Assembly (NCBI GenBank): GCA_963978905.1
Contig: OZ022258.1
Span: 31,562,716-31,626,715 of the forward strand
DNA: 64,000 bases
Direction: 5' to 3'
From: Trichostrongylus colubriformis
Taxonomy: Eukaryota > Nematoda > Chromadorea > Rhabditida > Trichostrongylidae
A model generated the notes under the pieces. That model worked only from the letters and a program-made list of their open reading frames with translations. It did not search any database and was not told the origin of the DNA. Made by a program: the position numbers and the translations under genes. This document shows, piece after piece, positions 10,077 to 21,400 of this stretch (its first letter is position 1; every line of letters starts with the position of its first letter).

Positions 10077-12869
10077 GCGTAGAACTGCTTGTGAACGCTA
10101 GCTCAACTGGTATCTTTACAACATATGGCTATTCAGGCTTCCATGTAGTTTAGCGTTCGAAACAATTGCGACTGCTACCGATATCGGAATGCGAAAAACT
10201 TTTACTCAATTAGCAATTAGTGGTTAATTCTTATTGGTGGTGATAATCCGGTAATTTAGTGCATCTCTAACTACTTTTCGGAAGTCTAGATGATGATACT
10301 ACTGATATCGGATTAAGAGCAAAATTTTTGATCCACTCGTGATCCAGTATACGAGCTATAGTGGTCGCCCTGTAAAGTGAGGAGCGAACTGGATACCGTC
10401 ACACTCAACCGTAATCTCTTATCGGTTTCATTAGCTTTTATCAGTGCTAGTTTCGGTGACCTATTGCTGTGCCCGTGCCACTTTCATAGCAGTTATAAGT
10501 GCCAGAGCTATATTGTTACCTCGAACAGTTCGACGGATCTGATGTCAATTGCCCTCCACCTTCCAACACTCCTGTGCAGCCACATCAGTTGTTATCATTT
10601 CGTATTTATAAATGTTAACGCTTCATAATTAACGCTAAAAGAGCAACACATTGAGTAATACTTTCATCGCTCCTTTCTTTATCAGTCATTATCAGCTATT
10701 ATTGGATGGTTCACCCTTCATCAGTCTTCCCCTGCCAACCCTGTATGATATGTTTAATTGATGGTCCCTCTTTGTTGCGACGCGAGCTATGAATCTCCGA
10801 TTGAACACGCACATACTAATAGACGTACTTAGCCGATTATACATACTAGAATGTATTTGTTTAAGGTGATCGTAAGCTGGATTTGGGATAAAAAACAAAA
10901 TGGATTTGCATGCGACACTTGCAGAGGGTTTGGCGACGCCTCTCGCCATCGCAACACACTCCCACCGCTGCGGCTGCGAGACGATTCTGACAGATCTAAT
11001 CCACGTTTTTCTTCGACCTCACGAGAGTTCTTCCGTAAAGCTCATCGAAATATGATCGCCGTTGGCGACAAAAGCCTCGGACAATAAATACAGAACTCTT
11101 GGCAAAGAGCATTAATTCGATAAAGCCTTACATTAGTAGTATCGACGCAAACTATGCGATGATCCTTCGCAACCGCCTTTTGATGAGGGCGTGGCTTAGA
11201 CCGTATGACACATAAAGAGTTTTGGGCTTTATTTCTGTTCTAGTGCGCTTACAATACGGACGTCCACTTAATGCGGTGCTCCATCCCTGTCCTGCATCCT
11301 CTTTGTCTTATAAGATAGTCTGAACCACCGTATGACTGTAAAAAGGGGTAAATCAACCTCTTACATCATAACAGTGGGAAGTGAATGGATAGGAAATCAG
11401 TTGAATGAATCAATGGCATATACACGACCAAATGCCCACGAGGAATAGTTACCATTCCAGTGAATCAGGAGGGCATGCGGTCTCCAATATCTGAATCTCG
11501 GTTCAAGCAATTCTTCATAGTGCACAAAAAAATGGAAGACACGTTTTGTTTCGTATTTTACAGCTCGATTTTTGCGCACTTTTTCTGCCAAGGAGTATGA
11601 ATCGTAGTATGCAACTGGGAACTATGTCGATATAGTTCTTAGACTATAGAAAATCCTATTCTTGATTGCACATGGTGCCAGTGGACACTGTTAAGAGAAC
11701 GACACATTGTAATTTAGAGGGAACCGGTGTGAAAATTCGGTGGACCTTAAAAATTGGAAGTACAATTGATGGTTAGTGCGGAAGTGATGGATATTCTTGG
11801 GTGCCAACGCTCAAGAGAATCCTGCGCGTGCATGAGCCGATCGCATGCCGACGATCGGCCCATGCACGCGCAGGTTTTTCCTGAGCGCAGCATCACTGAC
11901 GTGTATTGATGGCGGCACGCGGTTCTGTGAGGTGTCCACCCATAAAATCTTCGATGGTTCTTGTTATGAGCACACTTCGAGTACGCAGCTCACTTAAGCA
12001 TGAGCAGCATGTTCTGCTTTCAGTGAAGAGTAGATCAGATTAGTATATTATTCAGCTCATGTAGGAATTGCTATTATTTGCTGTCAAAGTACGAGGCAGC
12101 TGTGCTGCCAATGTAATCTGTACCGGACTCCTCCATCACGTTTTTGAGATGCTTCATGATCACTGTCGCGGATGTGTACACTTATGACAAAAAATCGCGT
12201 GGCCGCCCGCGACGAGTGGGAGTCGTTTGCATCTTTATCTGTTGAAGCAGCATTAACAAGAACACATAGGCAAACTTCCGAAGCTTCCAAACTGCAATCC
12301 GTGAAGATCCTTCACGGTACCTGCTTCTTCTGCTTTCAGTGCTCACTTTGATTCACTGCTTCTTGAGCGGAATTCCAAGCGACTTCTGCTGATGGCTCCG
12401 CGAGTGCGACTCCGCGGAAAGATACTTTGTCATAAGTGTACACACCCAACTACTACAGTATGGTTTCACTCATTTGTGACCGCTATTCGCTCTCACGTGG
12501 AGAGGAACTGAGAAAAATGTCTATTTTTTAGTATTATGTTCGCGCACTGAAAAATCGGGTATGCCTTTAGCATGTCTAGGAGTACGATGACGTGAGACTA
12601 CGAGTAGGAGGAGACAAGTTGTATTACGGCACGCCACTGCAGCAGGAGAACAGCAGCTTTGCTTCGTCGTTGAATTCGAATACCCAGTTCTGTTGAGGGT
12701 ACGGAGAAGGGCGACCTTTGTGGTGAGTAGATGTTGCGGAAGAATGGAACTTGACGCGCGTGAGCTTGAAGAGCGACTTGACTCCGAATCCCTGCATGAC
12801 TCGTATAAAGTGCAAGAGTGTTACTGCCATCTGTCACTACGAGATGAGTTACGAATTCGACGGTGTTCT
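10077..12869. other. Mostly unrecognised stretch with one strong GC-rich hairpin
   Basis: No gene or mobile-element boundary was recognised, apart from the hairpin at 11821-11874 listed separately. Minus-strand frames at 12598-12837 may be a continuation of the retroelement remnant to the right. Confidence 0.35.
11821..11874. repeat. GC-rich hairpin with 23-bp stem, followed by T5
   Basis: Arms 11821-11843 (CCTGCGCGTGCATGAGCCGA then TCG) and 11852-11874 pair at 22 of 23 positions (A11835/C11860 mismatch) around the 8-nt loop CATGCCGA. TTTTT follows at once, at 11875-11879. The stem is far more GC-rich than its surroundings. It could be a small structured RNA or a mobile-element core; nothing in the sequence decides. 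Confidence 0.85.
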
Positions 12870-13760
12870 CTAGATAGGCTGTGCGACTGATGTAGAGCGG
12901 TGACGACGGTTTCTATCATCGTCCCGTCCATCTCTTCTCGAGTAACGACGTGTGTTGTGCTCTCGTTCAGAACACAGCAGCTCACGACGATCTCTCGTAC
13001 AAGTACGACAAGATGGATGGTTACAGATGACTAAGTGTGCCACTCTTCGATACACCTCCAACAAAGATTACGAGTGCTCACGAGAGTGCGCTATACGATT
13101 ACGGGCGCGTCTGATCGACAACGAGTAGACCGACTGTTCATCGAATCGCGGAGACTACAACGGGAGGAGCTAGACGAGTAACGAGAGCTTGGAGTAGAGT
13201 GTGATGAGTCACGTACGCTGGTGGCCGAGCTATCGAGAAGGGTGCTCCGAAGCGTGGTGGAATTGTCGTACTTCTTTTTCGACGAGATGATATGGTCGAG
13301 TTTCTTCATAACCTTATTGAGGTTGAAGTCCTAATTGGTCTGGAGCTCTAGGTCATGCACTCTTTGCTGGATCTCCGATAGAAACTTGCTCTTGACTAAT
13401 TGTAAGTCAAGAAGTGGCAAGAACCGTGCGGAAGTCCTCGTACCCACGCAGACAATGAAGGATACCAAAGATGAGCAATCACGTGTTGTGAAGATCTGAA
13501 CCGATGTTGCGAGCTACGGGGAGCGGCCACATGAGATGAGAGATGGTTGCACGAGTCTTGTGAGGACGATTGTACCTCCTCTCCAGTGCAACTACGAGTT
13601 CGTCGTAATTGCATTCGTCGGGGATCGAGATCCTATACACCACCTGCGCTTCGCCTTTGAGTAAGTTCTGCAGATAGTGTGGGATCTCGTGTTGCCACTG
13701 GGGACCCTGAGTCCTCTCTTTGCCACATCACTACCATTCCACCAATATAATAACTGTTCA
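12870..13760 (-). pseudogene. Degenerate BEL/Pao-type gag remnant
   Basis: Read on the minus strand, about 13760-13489 is open. It includes YLQNLLKGEAQVVYRI and CNYDELVVALERRYNRP, which match the pattern of the gag region of BEL/Pao retrotransposons (DUF1759-like: short hydrophobic helices, then a LxxRYxxP motif). Further along, across frame breaks, CWRCIEEWHT (about 13066-13037) and CNHPSCRTC...LLC (about 13028-12969) look like the Cys/His knuckles that follow in such polyproteins. Stops and frameshifts interrupt the chain, and no LTR pair was found. The assignment rests on motif resemblance only. Confidence 0.42.
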
Positions 13761-13789
13761 TTATAGCAAATAGAGTACAGCAATTTCAC

Positions 13790-14740
13790 ACAGCGGAATC
13801 TGCCGGCGGCAGGGCAACGGACCTAGGGTCGGCCGTTCGTTAGCAGGTCGGGTGGATGGCGGCTTCTAGTCGGTAAAGGCGGTCAGACGGCCGGGGAGCG
13901 GCACCAGAACCCCATGGTTGGTGTCGGCAGCATATATGTATACCTATGGCGTTGCCAGCCTGTAATCAGAACATTAGATCGGTTACGATGTTTTCATTCG
14001 CGCGGCCTATGATGCGAGCTTGCGAGACTGTCCTCTATCAATCGCCCCTGATTACCCACAGGCTTACAAGATAGAACAACTTGTAGACGGGCGTCAAATG
14101 CGGGCTGTCATAGGCTGCGAGCTCGAATGTACGTCAAAACCTGTAAAACTGCGTAATGTCTCCTATAAACGGCTCCGACGTAAGTACGGGAGGCATGGCT
14201 GATGTAGAAAGTGCGCCGCTTCTCAATTACGATCGTCCTTGTTGAAGGAAACGTTATCGACAACTCCAGAATCAATAAAAAAGAAGCGTTTACGGCTCAG
14301 GCGAATCCCGACGGTACCATTGTGCTTTCTGAAGAAGACAGAGCTCAGCTCTCAGAGCAAGCTTTTGAGAACGTTTTCGAAATAAATACCAGCGTAGAGT
14401 AGTCCGAAGTAGTAGAACAGTGCCATTGCGCCATTCCCTAAAGGAAATGTCAAGCTGTGGTCTTACGAACAGGATATTTTGCAAGGGTTGTCCAAGTGGA
14501 TTTCTAAATCGCCTGTAACACCGGACGGCATTCTTTTTTGTGTCATGAAGGAAGTTATCTTGTCCATTGTGCCTTACTTGCAAAATGCAAAATCCCCACT
14601 CAGTTATGAACGTTATGGGCCTGTGAGCATCTGGTCAATTTTCTGCTTCTGTTAAAGGACCTCCAGCTATCACCCAAATACCAGAAGCAATGAGTGATTG
14701 GCCGCGGCATATGGACAATACATATGGAAGGGGTTGGTGT
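13790..14740. other. GC-rich stretch then unrecognised open frames
   Basis: 13800-13935 is clearly more GC-rich than its neighbours and has no open frame of note. Plus-strand frames at 14020-14202 and 14211-14402 read smoothly (YKIEQLVDGRQMRAVIGCEL; IVLSEEDRAQLSEQAFENVF) but match nothing I know. They may be decayed coding sequence. Confidence 0.25.
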
Positions 14741-14995
14741 AATATACAGAGGGTGCAAGAAAAGTAATTTCGCTCACGGCTCACATCCACCAAATATTCA
14801 AAACACAGGAAAAAGAAAGAGATAAAAGTACTAGGGCAAAATATTCCCGAAACGTTCCTCTGAAAGCAGGAACGGGCTGTAGCTCATTACGTTCCCCTTT
14901 ATAAAAAATATGGAGCCTTCAGTTGACGCAGTCGGGCTTTAGAGCACCTACGATATCAAGGTCCGTTTAAAACAGTGGAGCCAGGTTCCGTGATA

Positions 14996-15168
14996 GGCAT
15001 GGAAAATGACACTTCGGATCATAGCAGTCTTAACCAAGCAGCAAGGGCTCCGTGATAGGTCTTTTGTGGGAAGCTTCCTGAGGATTGGCCCTATCGCTTC
15101 ATGGAAGTCACAGAGCCCTTGCTGCTTGGTTAAGACTGCTATTATCCGAAGTGTCATTTTTCATGCCT
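14996..15168. repeat. Long hairpin with about 59-bp arms
   Basis: Arms at about 14996-15054 and 15109-15168 are inverted copies; the words AAGTGTCATTTT, TAAGACTGCTAT and CTTGCTGCTTGGTT recur as complements. The loop of roughly 55 nt contains a further short inversion (GATAGG/CCTATC). Both strands encode the same short peptide start, which is a by-product of the symmetry. Confidence 0.85.
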
Positions 15169-15260
15169 CAAATCGGCCTCCGGAGGGGTTTTAGTGGTAA
15201 TGGCACATTTCGGTCTTGGAGACGAAGGATGGTGGGAGCCTGGAAAAACGAAATACTTAA

Positions 15261-15796
15261 AGGCAGTGTTAGAAATATGTGGATGATAAGAAATCCCAAA
15301 AGGAGTATTTAGTGAAAAACTACGGGTCTGAAAGGCCTATGCATGGCGAAATCCCCCGCTGAAGGCGCCTCCTTTAGTTGTGGCGCAGGCGGCATCGTCA
15401 GGGCAAGGCGCCTTGGTTTAGGGCAGCCCGCCTCCAGGCGACGTGATTAGTGGTTGGTCACGGTGAGGTTGGTCAAGGAGATCGGCAGGATTGAAAGTAT
15501 CGCAGCGCGCTTTCTCACTTTTAGCTTGAAGCAACACATGAAAATAGATGCTGTCGCATTTCTGAACATCCCTTCATGTTTACGCCTTGGTAATGCCAAC
15601 GGAAAACCTATGCGGACTACCCGCCTCTTGACGGAAAGGTCGTCCGCGCCCAGAACCAACGGTGGGAATGGGTCCTATTTCTCGGGTTTTTGGCCATTTC
15701 CATCCGTTTTTTCTATACTGCCCTGTTACCAGGCATCTTGGCTTTCATATTCACTACTTCTTTCACTTTTCGTCCGAATTTCCCCTAAAGCTGCCT
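15261..15796. mobile_element. TTAA-type MITE (AGGCAG family), best-bounded copy
   Basis: Terminal repeats AGGCAGTGTTAG and the complement of CTAAAGCTGCCT are flanked by identical TTAA at 15257-15260 and 15797-15800. The interior matches 8549-9092 closely, including AATAGATGCTGTCGCATTTC and TCGGGTTTTTGGCCATTTCC. Open frames inside (for example 15454-15873) are shadows of the repeat. Confidence 0.8.
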
Positions 15797-16809
15797 TTAA
15801 GGGCTCCACCCAATATGAGTCCCTTCAGGTTCTCAGAGTGAACTTACCTTTTCAAGATTGTGAACGAGAGTGATGAAATCCCGGATTTTCCCATGTTGAG
15901 GTGACACATAATATTCACTCGGAATAAGCTCCCGATCCTATTCGTGCAGAAGTCTCCCACGGAGTATAATAATATGAAGCGTGCTCCTGGATTTGGAGAT
16001 GGAGATACCTTGTAAGAATTTGCTAAGTTCGACTAATATGGGATTGGAAAAGGAAGAAAAAAATTACTTTTCTGGCACCTCTTGTATATTTTTTCTTCAA
16101 AGCATTTAATAAAGTGCCGCATATCACACTGTGACCGATTTTATATAATACACAAGCGCATGAGCTCAGCGGAGCAGTCGAGGTTTTATGTGTATCTTGC
16201 AAATGTTTGCCGCTAGCATGAAAGTTTATAGAGCAGTCTCCTCAGATGCGAACCCCAGTTCAGAATTCTATCGAAATAATCAGCTTATGGTCGTGGAATA
16301 GGAGTCTTCTCCTAGCCTACGAAAAGACGTCTTCAGGGTGCAACACCACCTTTGTCGTGTATCACACAGATTACGTCGTAGTTGGAGATTCTGAGGTTAT
16401 AGGGTATTATGGCTTCTTTAACGATAGCAAATTATAATTCAGTGACCACTGTTCACAACTGCGGTCAATATCTTAGCTTAAGCTTTTCTGAAAACATCAT
16501 CAACAAAGAACCTACTCAGAGGAACTGCTTTAAAAAGCCCAGGAGAAGCAGTTTCAAGTTCACTCATGAGGTAAATAGCAGCTTTCGATACTCAGAAAAT
16601 CAAAACTACAGTCGGACTCGACTACGTAGGAGTAGCCTGTGACGCTGAGACCACAGCTGCACTGTCCCACGGCACCAATGGCATTTCCAGCCCGCACAGG
16701 TTGAGTAAGTGGGCAGGTTCTTTTATTACTGCTTAGTACCTATCCTTCCTTTTTTCATTTAAAAGCTTAGGGTGCCGTTTTGTAGACTAGAGTCCAGGAC
16801 TATTATGAC

Positions 16810-17070
16810 GCAATCCTCGCAAAAACCCATCACGCTTTCATGACAATGCAAGCGGGAGCACTCATGGGTGTCTCAAGCCTTGATTTTCAAGCCATTGAGG
16901 TGTTTCCTGATCCTAGCACAGGAGCCGTCCACTTTCGCCTATGTACCTCCTCCACAGTGCACAGAGATACCAGGTGGATCGCACTTGACTCACTGCAGTC
17001 AGATCTCTGTCCGTCAAGACAAGTCACACAGTATGGGCTGCGATTCAAACCATCTGCTGTTGAAGGTATG
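16810..17070 (-). pseudogene. Possible GIY-YIG endonuclease remnant (Penelope-like)
   Basis: On the minus strand, about 16968-16918 reads CALWRRYIGESGRLLC. After a frameshift it continues ARIRKHLNGLKIKA (about 16916-16874). YIGE(T/S)GR followed by a RIxxHL helix is the signature of the GIY-YIG endonuclease at the C-terminus of Penelope-like retroelements. Upstream stops break the frame and no reverse transcriptase motif was found. This is a short, decayed match. Confidence 0.33.
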
Positions 17071-17159
17071 TGAGAGAGATTTCACCCACTCGGACTACAG
17101 CATCGAAAACGCACTTGCGCAGAGCATTCCTAAAGGTCATGCTGATGGAAGCGGTTGAA

Positions 17160-18318
17160 AAATTTGTGCAGAACAGGCATGACGGTGAGGTATCGTCGAG
17201 GTATTTTGATTGCTGTTGATACAAACTAACAAGCGAACTTCAGTGTCGAAATATTCTGAACCATACGCCTTAGTAATGCAATTACCGACACCACTAGCAG
17301 ACCTATGACATCAAAGCAGCAAAGCGGAATACTGTTCCTCGAGTCCCAGTAATCATCCGTTCACGGTACCATGAAGAAGAGGGACGCCTAGATCTTCCAA
17401 AAAAAAAACCCGTTGTCGAGATTTTGCGACTTCTCAACAATTGGTTCAGAAGTGAAAACCAGTGAGGTACATACATGGAGCAATAGGACAAAGGCATGCG
17501 TCATTGACCAACCCCTGAGTTGCGCCACGTGTTTCGCCTCCGCCCAGGGTAGAGGATACATTTGCATGGGATTTGGCCCATACATGACATGAATGGGTTA
17601 ACCGATGTGAAAATTGGTGCATTCATTTTCACATATGAGACAGATCAATTCAATCAGTTGGTGTGAAAAGCTTGTTTGATAGGAAGCGAAGTGTTCCGTA
17701 TCCACAGAGCTACTGCTTCGAGATTGATTCACGGACCATGCAAGAAGCGGCCCCCACTTCAGTACACCACCCGTGCTGTGGAATAGTGGCCTCGATCATT
17801 ATAGGTATGCCCTCGGAAATATTTGTGTGGCCACAGCCAGCGAATAGCGCCCTTTTTTACAAGTTTTTCAAATGTCATTTCCTTTCCCCTCGATATCGCA
17901 CTACTTAGCGCATCGATGTATATTTTCGTATTGAATAATCTATCAAAACAACTAACAAGAGCAACACAATAACCAATCGGATGTTATACAATAAAGGTTC
18001 ATTTGCACATAATAAAATTCGATGAGAACAATCTTTGAGTAGACAAAAAAATATATGGTAAGATTCATCTTTGTGATACAATAAGCTTTATAAGGGAAGC
18101 TCATCGTTGAGACGTGAAAACCTGTGTTAATCGTCTATGTGATAGGATCCCACAATAAATTAAGTCGGAACAAAGTACACTTGGTACTACTGCACATATC
18201 ACCAGAAACAAAGAAGAAAACATTGTGAAAACAATCGAGAACAGTCTTACTTATGAAGAACCACAAGACCAAACATTACTCCAACAAGCATGGCTTTCGA
18301 TGTTGGCTCCGCTTTGCT
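17160..18318. other. 3' flank of the ACBD3-like gene; nothing else recognised
   Basis: No other exon chain or element boundary was seen. I did not find a clear minus-strand AATAAA within 300 nt of the stop codon at 18319, so the 3' end of the transcript is not defined. Confidence 0.35.
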
Positions 18319-18435
18319 TCACTTGCTGTAGTACACACGATAATATAGAGTTTTCGATCGCCAAAGCGAGTAAGAGTTGTCGAATTTCAGAAGGTACACA
18401 CCCCTCCCAGGATAGCTGTGACTTCCAGCGTACAC
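18319..18435 (-). CDS. ACBD3-like gene, terminal GOLD exon with stop
   Basis: The exon reads [20 protein letters not shown] then [18 protein letters not shown] and TGA at 18321-18319. It ends at the same place as vertebrate ACBD3. The acceptor is ATTATAG. Confidence 0.93.
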   Translation of the reverse strand: MYAGSHSYPGRGVYLLKFDNSYSLWRSKTLYYRVYYSK

Positions 18436-21400
18436 CTATAATACACAAAAACGTCAGTAGCTATGAGGAGGCAAGTCGTAGAGAAAAAGCGAAGCAGAAA
18501 AGGTCCCCCCACCTCCTCATGACAATCTCTCCTGTACACGGGTATGATCTCATCCTGCTTGGGCTTGCTCGAATCACGGATACGTCGATGTGGACCACCA
18601 CTTTCAACATCTCCCACTGCTACATTTCCTCCTTCAAAATCATTTACTGAAGATCGTAAAACTATCTAGGCTTCTCAATGACTTTAAGGCTCGAAAAAAA
18701 TTTCTTTCCGCAGAGGAGGAGTAGTAGATTCTAAGATGATACTTTAGAGAGGATGGCGTCTGGACAAGTCGAAAGATAAACCGAGTCAAAGGGCAAGCTG
18801 CTCTCTTGATCCCCTTGGAATTGTGGGCTGTGAACAAGGAGCCAAGCTTCCGTCATCAACGCGCATTCTTTCGCTATTGTGCGAGGTCGATACTATTAGG
18901 TGGTCCCAAATTTCTTGCAGGATTTTTCCATAAAAAAATCAATAACTCTTGTTTACTTCGAGGCAGGTCTAGGCGGTTCAGGAATATGGTAAAAGGTTCT
19001 CTAAGCTTTCTAACGAAATATATATTGACCCGCCAGATCCCATGGAGAGAGCTGCAGTGCCCGTAGTCGATACGCACCCAACACGCGGTGTCATCTACTA
19101 TGAGTGGTCTTGCGGCAGCAAAGCGACGGAAGCTTGCGACTCCATCAGCGCTGCACTGGGCAAGGGATGTGTGAGCTACGTGACCGTGCGCCGCTGGTTC
19201 ATCAGCTTCAGCAAGGGCGAGATTGACATGGAAGACGAGCCACGCACCGGACGCCCACACGCATTCGACGACGAGACGCTGCTCTCCGCCGTTCGCGCCG
19301 ATCCTGAAACCACCATGCGCGAGCTGGAGGAGAGGAATGGACAAGCACCCATAACCCTAAATCGTCGCCTCCACGAGCCCGGTTATCGGAAGGTGCTGTC
19401 GCGATGGACCTCATGCCCTGACGGATGCTCACGAAAGTGCCCGTGTGAGCATCTGTCAATCGCTGCCGCTCCGCCCGCATCACATGGAAGCTGGGACATG
19501 TACGATACCAATGCACCCCGCGCCTTTTGGCTGCTACGTGACGCCGAGCCGCCAACGCAGCCCATGCCCGACCTTCATCCGAAGAAAATTCTACTCTGCT
19601 GCTTTTGAACGCGGAAGGATGCTCTTTCACTAGGTTCTGGCACGAAGGGTGACAGTCCCCGCTTCCGTATACACCCACCAGCTCCAGCAGATCGCCGTCG
19701 TTATTCAAGATAAGTGCCTAGATGGGTCCGCGCTCACCCTCCTTCATGACAACGCCCGCCCATACGTCACGAAGTGTAACCAGGGCAGCCTACAGGAGCC
19801 CGGCTGGAATGTCCCACCCCAACCGCCATACCTTCCAGACTTTGCCCCTTCTGACTATCACCTTACTCATCCTCTTGAATCCTTCCTGGCCAAGAGAAAA
19901 GAAAATTCGTTGATTATGACTTGCTTGCAAAGGCGATCGATGACTTCTTCGCCTCTCAGAGCCCAGAGTTCTGGGAGGGAATCAACGATTTACCTATGAC
20001 GGGGCAGAGTGTTGTCGATAACAGTGGTGAATACGTTGTTGTCTGATTGTTGTTTGTTGGAGAAAAAATAATACAAAGTGATGATGGAAAAAATCCTACA
20101 AGACTTTTGGGACAACCTAATAGTTACCCTGTTCACAGTTCGCAATTCCAAAACGACTGCGGGAATAGTGTACCCTTGGCCTGATGGATTGTCGATGGAA
20201 ACCTTATGCATGGCGCGATCCACAACGAAGCCGGCCAACCCAGTAGCCCTTTCGTTGATCCGCTGGCGCCGAAAACACGTGCAAAGGAACCTCCGACGTT
20301 TACCCGGCGCGTTATCTGTCCACGGCATGCAGCATGAACGAATACCCAAGAAACTATGGGATGAAAATGAAAAATTCACTGATGTGCTTCTCTCATATTA
20401 TACCACTATTCATGCACATAAACTGGCGCTAGTGAGCCGTTTTAGGTACCGGAAGAGCGTTTTTGTCCACTAAGAATGTGAATGAAATCCTCATGCGTGG
20501 CACATCCCACAGCGAGGCCAGCCAAAGCCAATCACTCCCCCCCTCCCCGCACGTCAGTTGTCTCCTAACAGCAAATGATGTGTACCGACTTCATTTCAGA
20601 CATAACGAAACAATCTCTCCGAAAATCGTGAGAAGATCTCATCACTATGACGGAACAAAAGTTTACTCGACTGGCTTCCTTCGAGAAAACTTTCTTCTTG
20701 AAGATATGGTACACAGAAAGGCTTCAGAAAGCGGCTACCCCGAAAATTTCGCAGCGAAAATCCGCACTCATGAGGTTAAGTTTGAAGGGAGTTACGACTT
20801 GAATAGAGACAATCCAAAAATTTTCCAAAATTTTCTCCACTGAACTTCCATATAGAGGACTACGCAACCATTAAGGAAACCGATCCGCCAATAGATTAGG
20901 CTAGGGAAGTTATTTTAAAAATAGATAACATTAATCCAAAAGAATGAATTTCAGGAAAGCTACGAGTATTTGAAAATGTTCAGTAGTTCACTACGGAAGA
21001 TAACGCGCTCCACTGTGATCGCTAGTGCAATAGCGACGCGGCAATCACAGTCGAACGCATGACATGGCCTCTGTTCAGTTCCTGGTTGTTTTATCTTTAT
21101 TCATAGCTGTGCTTCTCAACCCTTCTACCCTTTCATCAGAGGACGAACACATGACCCACGTTCAGCGACGATACCGTTTCCGAATATAAGGGCTTAATTT
21201 TGTTGGGTTCTCATTTTTCTCATTTTGTCACGAATTTGGTCTGTTTTCCAGAGCATGGGCTCTAAATTTCTCTGATTAATCACACTGACAGGGTAGCAAC
21301 CACAGAGATAGCGGACCCTGAAGAAGCAAAGACGGTCAAGGCCCCCTCTGAGAGTTTTTTTTTTTTTGAAAATTTTCCTCGACGCCACGCTTGACCCTAC

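Larger units (their letters stand above)
14745..16086. mobile_element. TA-flanked mariner-type composite element (1342 bp)
   Basis: The left end TACAGAGGGTGCAAGAAAAG and the complement of the right end TACAAGAGGTGCCAGAAAAG form the inverted termini. TA lies at 14743-14744 and 16087-16088. The pattern fits mariner-type ends. No transposase is visible. Inside lie a long hairpin (14996-15168) and a complete TTAA-type MITE (15261-15796). Confidence 0.75.

Noticed and set aside
11821..11880. Hairpin plus oligo-T as an intrinsic transcription terminator
   Set aside because: Rho-independent termination is bacterial, and the window is clearly a spliced eukaryotic genome.
15454..15873. 139-codon plus frame as a coding gene
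   Set aside because: It lies almost wholly within a TTAA-flanked MITE present in several copies whose frames are not conserved.
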